From Clostridia bacterium (lineage in GTDB: Bacteria; Bacillota_A; Clostridia; Oscillospirales; CAG-272), in contig JAFTSR010000137.1 in assembly GCA_017467225.1 (NCBI GenBank), forward strand, positions 1 through 7,998: DNA of 7,998 bases. The letters are read 5' to 3'. The translations under genes were made by a program, and so were the position numbers. Positions 6,024 to 7,998 of the stretch are shown here, piece by piece (within the stretch, counting starts at the first letter, position 1; the number at the start of each line of letters is the position of its first letter). Below the pieces are notes generated by a model that searched no databases, was not told the origin of the DNA, and worked only from the letters and a program-made list of their open reading frames with translations.

Positions 6024-6293
6024 ATGACTGCAGCTCAGATTGTGAAATTTATTTTAGTGGATTCGATTCCACTGTTCTTGACGATCGTCGCCTTGGCCTT
6101 TGTCATACACCATCAAAAAGAGTATGCCAAGGATCCCTTTGTTTGTCCGCACTGCGGCTCTGAATTCTACGTCAAGTGGTGGCAATTGTTTTTAGGGAGG
6201 TATTTTTCTCTTGTATTGACAGACAAGGCGGTTTTGAAGTGCCCGCACTGTGGGCAGAAGGATCGCTGCCGCTGGACGGGGAAAGAACGCTGA
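6024..6293 (+). CDS. Small membrane-anchored zinc-ribbon protein
   Basis: The product is an 89-residue protein I cannot name. Residues about 5-28 (QIVKFILVDSIPLFLTIVALAFVI) form one hydrophobic membrane segment. After HHQKEYAKDPF comes a zinc ribbon with two CPHCG knuckles (Cys41/Cys44 and Cys73/Cys76), separated by an aromatic, partly hydrophobic linker (WWQLFLGRYFSLVL). Cys82 is a further cysteine. The topology is probably N-terminus out, with the ribbon in the cytoplasm because the basic, charged side follows the helix. The start is well supported: AAGGAG (6010-6015) lies 8 nt before the ATG. It follows parE by 107 nt, separated by repeat copy D, and may be read from the same transcript. 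It could be a sensor, an adaptor or a metal-binding subunit; nothing in the window decides this. The paired knuckles and good ribosome binding site make it very likely a real gene. Confidence 0.8.
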   Translation: MTAAQIVKFILVDSIPLFLTIVALAFVIHHQKEYAKDPFVCPHCGSEFYVKWWQLFLGRYFSLVLTDKAVLKCPHCGQKDRCRWTGKER

Positions 6294-6322
6294 GGAAGCA
6301 AAAATTCAGCCAAATATTTTTA

Positions 6323-6398
6323 CATAAAGCTTTTTGAAGGGGAGCGCGAGGGGCCGGTCGCAAGCACCATCTTTTTCCCCAAAAAAGTTTCCCCTCGC
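6323..6398 (-). repeat. Palindromic repeat family, copy C (intermediate form, inverted)
   Basis: Read on the minus strand, arms GCGAGGGG (6398-6391) and CCCCTCGC (6353-6346) pair over 8 bp. They enclose CTTTTTTGGGGAAAAAG (6387-6371) and a short insert containing GGTGCTTGCGACC (about 6367-6355), which resembles hairpin 1 of copy B. The tail reads GCTCCCCTTCAAAAAGCTTTATG (6345-6323). It lacks the GAGTTTGTCT/hairpin 2/hairpin 3 module of copies A and B. The copy sits in the 138-nt gap between the zinc-ribbon gene and the oxidoreductase, opposite in orientation to the other three copies and to the genes. Confidence 0.72.
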
Positions 6399-6431
6399 AC
6401 CTAAAAAACATGCAATTATGGAGGATTTACT

Positions 6432-7400
6432 ATGAATATCGCAATGCTCAGTGGCTGGCACGTACACGCCAGAGGTTATGCACAGGAATTCAACGCCCAG
6501 GACGGCGTCAAGGTGACGGCTGTCTGGGACGAGATCGCCGAGAGAGGTCGCGCATGGGCCAAGGAGCTTGGCGCCACCTTTTACGAGGACATCGATGAGC
6601 TGCTTGCCGACGGCAGCATCGACGCCGTTGCCTGCTCCTCGCCCACCAACATTCACGGCGATCTGCTCGTCCGCGCCGCCAAGGCCGGGAAGCACATCTT
6701 CACCGAGAAGGTACTGGCTCTGACCAACGAGGAGGCCTACGCCATCCGCGACGCCGTCCGCGAAAATGGCGTGCGCTTTGTCATTTCCTTCCCTCACCAG
6801 ACCAATCCCGCCATCGCGACTGCCAAAAAGCTGTGCGAGGATGGCGCGCTCGGCACGCTGACCTACGGTCGCATGCGCAACGTCCACTCCGGCTCCATCC
6901 GCGATTGGCACCCTGCCCACTTCTACGATGCGGCACAGTGCGGCGGTGGTGCTATGATCGACCTGGGCGCGCATCCGATGTACCTACTTGCCGATTTCCT
7001 TGGCAAGCCTGTCCGCATTTCCTCCGCCTTTACCAACGTCACCGACCGTCCCGTCGAGGACAACGCCGTCAGCCTTCTGGAGTTTGAGGGCGGTAAGATC
7101 GGTGTCTCCGAGACCGGCTTTGTCTCGCTTTGTGATCCGTTTACGCTGGAGATCAGCGGCACGGCAGGCTGCTTGCGCGTGGTCGGTCACGAGCTGACTG
7201 TCATCACCGCGCAGGGGAGCAAGGTCTACACACATGAGGAAATGCCGGTGGATTTCCTGCCTCCTATCCCCTACTTTGTGCAGAGCGTGCGTGACGGCCG
7301 CGACGGTGAGCACTACGGCATTGACGAGGCTGTCCGCCTGACCGAGATCATGGTCGCCGCATACGCCGCCGCACACAGCGGTGCCAAGGCTGCGCTGTGA
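6432..7400 (+). CDS. Gfo/Idh/MocA-family oxidoreductase
   Basis: The product is a 322-residue cytoplasmic NAD(P)-dependent dehydrogenase of the family that acts on sugars, inositols and related polyols. An N-terminal Rossmann domain covers residues 1-120, with VxAVWD (28-33), SSPTNIHGDLLVRAAKAGKHIFTEK (69-93; E92-K93 is the family EK(P) motif, with K93 the catalytic lysine). The C-terminal domain has GRMRNVHSG (146-154) and CGGGAMIDLGAHPMYLL (170-186) with the usual Asp177/His181 pair. The normal glycine-rich GxGxxG at the start is replaced by LSGWHVHARGY (6-16), so cofactor binding may differ; I recall related proteins in gut Clostridia with a similar WHVHA motif. The start is clear: GGAGGA (6420-6425) is 6 nt from the ATG. 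The length is slightly short for the family (about 330-380). Its stop overlaps the next gene's start by 4 nt. The substrate cannot be assigned. Confidence 0.9.
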   Translation: MNIAMLSGWHVHARGYAQEFNAQDGVKVTAVWDEIAERGRAWAKELGATFYEDIDELLADGSIDAVACSSPTNIHGDLLVRAAKAGKHIFTEKVLALTNEEAYAIRDAVRENGVRFVISFPHQTNPAIATAKKLCEDGALGTLTYGRMRNVHSGSIRDWHPAHFYDAAQCGGGAMIDLGAHPMYLLADFLGKPVRISSAFTNVTDRPVEDNAVSLLEFEGGKIGVSETGFVSLCDPFTLEISGTAGCLRVVGHELTVITAQGSKVYTHEEMPVDFLPPIPYFVQSVRDGRDGEHYGIDEAVRLTEIMVAAYAAAHSGAKAAL

Positions 7401-7998
7401 GACGCACTGCCCTATGCGTCCTGCTTTTACTGCTGACGCTTACCCTACTGATCAACATTCCGGCCGCCGCAGAAGCGGCGGCCGAACTTACCGAAAAGGA
7501 GGCCGACGTGATGACTGTCGATACCTGCGAAAGCAAATCCTACCTTGACCAAATAACCGAGCAGCTGATGTCTCTCGGCTTTCCGCGCGATTATGCCGCG
7601 CCGCTGGCTGTGCTCTCCCTGGCGCATCCCAACTGGAGCTTTGAGCCCATTCTCGTTCCCGAGCCATGGGAAGAAATTCTTTACTATGAGGTGGACGAAA
7701 ATCCGGCGCGCAGTCTGATCACCAAAAACGAGACTTACGCCGCGTACCGTCACGAGAGCAACACCGCGCTGTACGACACGGGACACTATCAGGCCTCTCA
7801 CGCCGCCGTTTCGTATTTCATGGACCCGCGCAATTTTCTCAACGAGAAGGATATCTTCCAGTTTTACTGCTACGCGCAGGGAACGGCGCCGTCCGACGCG
7901 CTCGGTGCGGTGCAGCACGTGCTGCGCGGCTCGTTTATGGAGGACGCCGATGCCGGTGACGGCGAAAGCTATGCTGAGGTATTTGTCCGCGTTGGCGA
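7397..7998 (+). CDS. Secreted N-acetylglucosaminidase-like protein, N-terminal part
   Basis: This open frame runs off the right end after 200 residues. It begins at a GTG overlapping the previous stop (GTGA, 7397-7400), a common sign of translational coupling; AAGG (7386-7389) is a weak ribosome binding site. The first residues MRRTALCVLLLLLTLTLLINIPAAAEA form a clear signal peptide with Ala-rich cleavage sites near residues 25-27. The mature part has LGFPRDYAAPLAVLSLAHPNWSFEP (about 60-84), W91 and E98, an extended Y/H-rich stretch, and AAVSYFMDPRNFLNEKDIFQF (about 136-156). HPNWxF and YxMDPRNFL followed by IFQF are typical of the region before the catalytic domain in clostridial cell-wall endo-beta-N-acetylglucosaminidases (glucosaminidase/GH73-type, LytG-like proteins). 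The catalytic domain is beyond the window, so enzymatic activity is inferred. An alternative ATG at 7511 has a much stronger ribosome binding site but would lose the signal peptide. Confidence 0.8.
   Translation, partial: MRRTALCVLLLLLTLTLLINIPAAAEAAAELTEKEADVMTVDTCESKSYLDQITEQLMSLGFPRDYAAPLAVLSLAHPNWSFEPILVPEPWEEILYYEVDENPARSLITKNETYAAYRHESNTALYDTGHYQASHAAVSYFMDPRNFLNEKDIFQFYCYAQGTAPSDALGAVQHVLRGSFMEDADAGDGESYAEVFVRVG
7461..7484 (+). other. GC-only hairpin inside the signal-peptide region
   Basis: CGGCCGCCGC (7461-7470) and GCGGCGGCCG (7475-7484) form a perfect 10-bp GC stem with an AGAA loop, encoding the Ala-rich cleavage region of the glucosaminidase signal peptide. Ten nucleotides later comes AAGGAGG (7496-7502) and an in-frame ATG at 7511. 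No T-run follows, so it is not a terminator. It could slow ribosomes at the export signal or shape access to the internal start, or simply reflect GC-rich Ala codons. Confidence 0.55.

Noticed and set aside
6216..6244. TTGACA inside the zinc-ribbon gene as a promoter for the oxidoreductase
   Set aside because: There is no TATAAT-like sequence 16-18 nt downstream; the hexamer is coding sequence.

Overview
The window looks like chromosomal DNA of a low-to-mid-GC Gram-positive anaerobe of the class Clostridia, most likely an Oscillospirales/former Ruminococcaceae-type gut bacterium. The clues are strong AGGAGG-type ribosome binding sites, near-consensus sigma-A promoters, a topoisomerase B subunit of a type I associate with these Clostridia, a clostridial-style cell-wall glucosaminidase, and intergenic regions full of long palindromes. 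This placement rests on pattern recognition, not on a database search.

Layout, all genes on the + strand: (1) 1-302, the last 100 residues of GTP-type phosphoenolpyruvate carboxykinase, followed by a strong terminator hairpin. (2) 681-2027, a MATE-family multidrug/cation antiporter with its own consensus promoter and terminator. (3) 2028-2708, a gene-free stretch holding one large palindromic repeat and then a dense block of hairpins, ending in a perfect TTGACA-17-TATAAT promoter. (4) 2709-3695, a Dcr2-like metallophosphoesterase, followed after 28 nt by (5) 3724-5916, a ParE/GyrB-type topoisomerase subunit with a histone-H1-like Lys/Ala/Pro N-terminal tail. (6) 6024-6293, a small membrane-anchored zinc-ribbon protein. 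(7) 6432-7400, a Gfo/Idh/MocA oxidoreductase, translationally coupled through a GTGA overlap to (8) 7397 to beyond the window end, a secreted N-acetylglucosaminidase-like protein. Genes 4 to 8 could form one loose transcription unit, because I see no second promoter or canonical terminator among them. Their functions do not form an obvious pathway.

The most interesting feature lies between the genes. Four intergenic palindromes (about 324-493, 2091-2222, 5958-6009 and, inverted, 6323-6398) share one design. Each has a pair of terminal arms whose sequence differs between copies but always stays complementary, an internal TTTTTGA(A/G)AAAAAG-like palindrome beside the first arm, and a trailing CAAAAACTTT-like tail. 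One copy is a bare hairpin, one carries a short insert, and two carry a larger insert with a shared three-way-junction-like module (GAGTTTGTCT, two hairpins, CGCCAAAC) whose stems differ by compensating changes. This looks like a family of mobile or RNA-acting structured repeats at different stages of elaboration. A separate block at 2278-2574 stacks at least seven perfect or near-perfect hairpins and could also be a composite repeat or a structured RNA.
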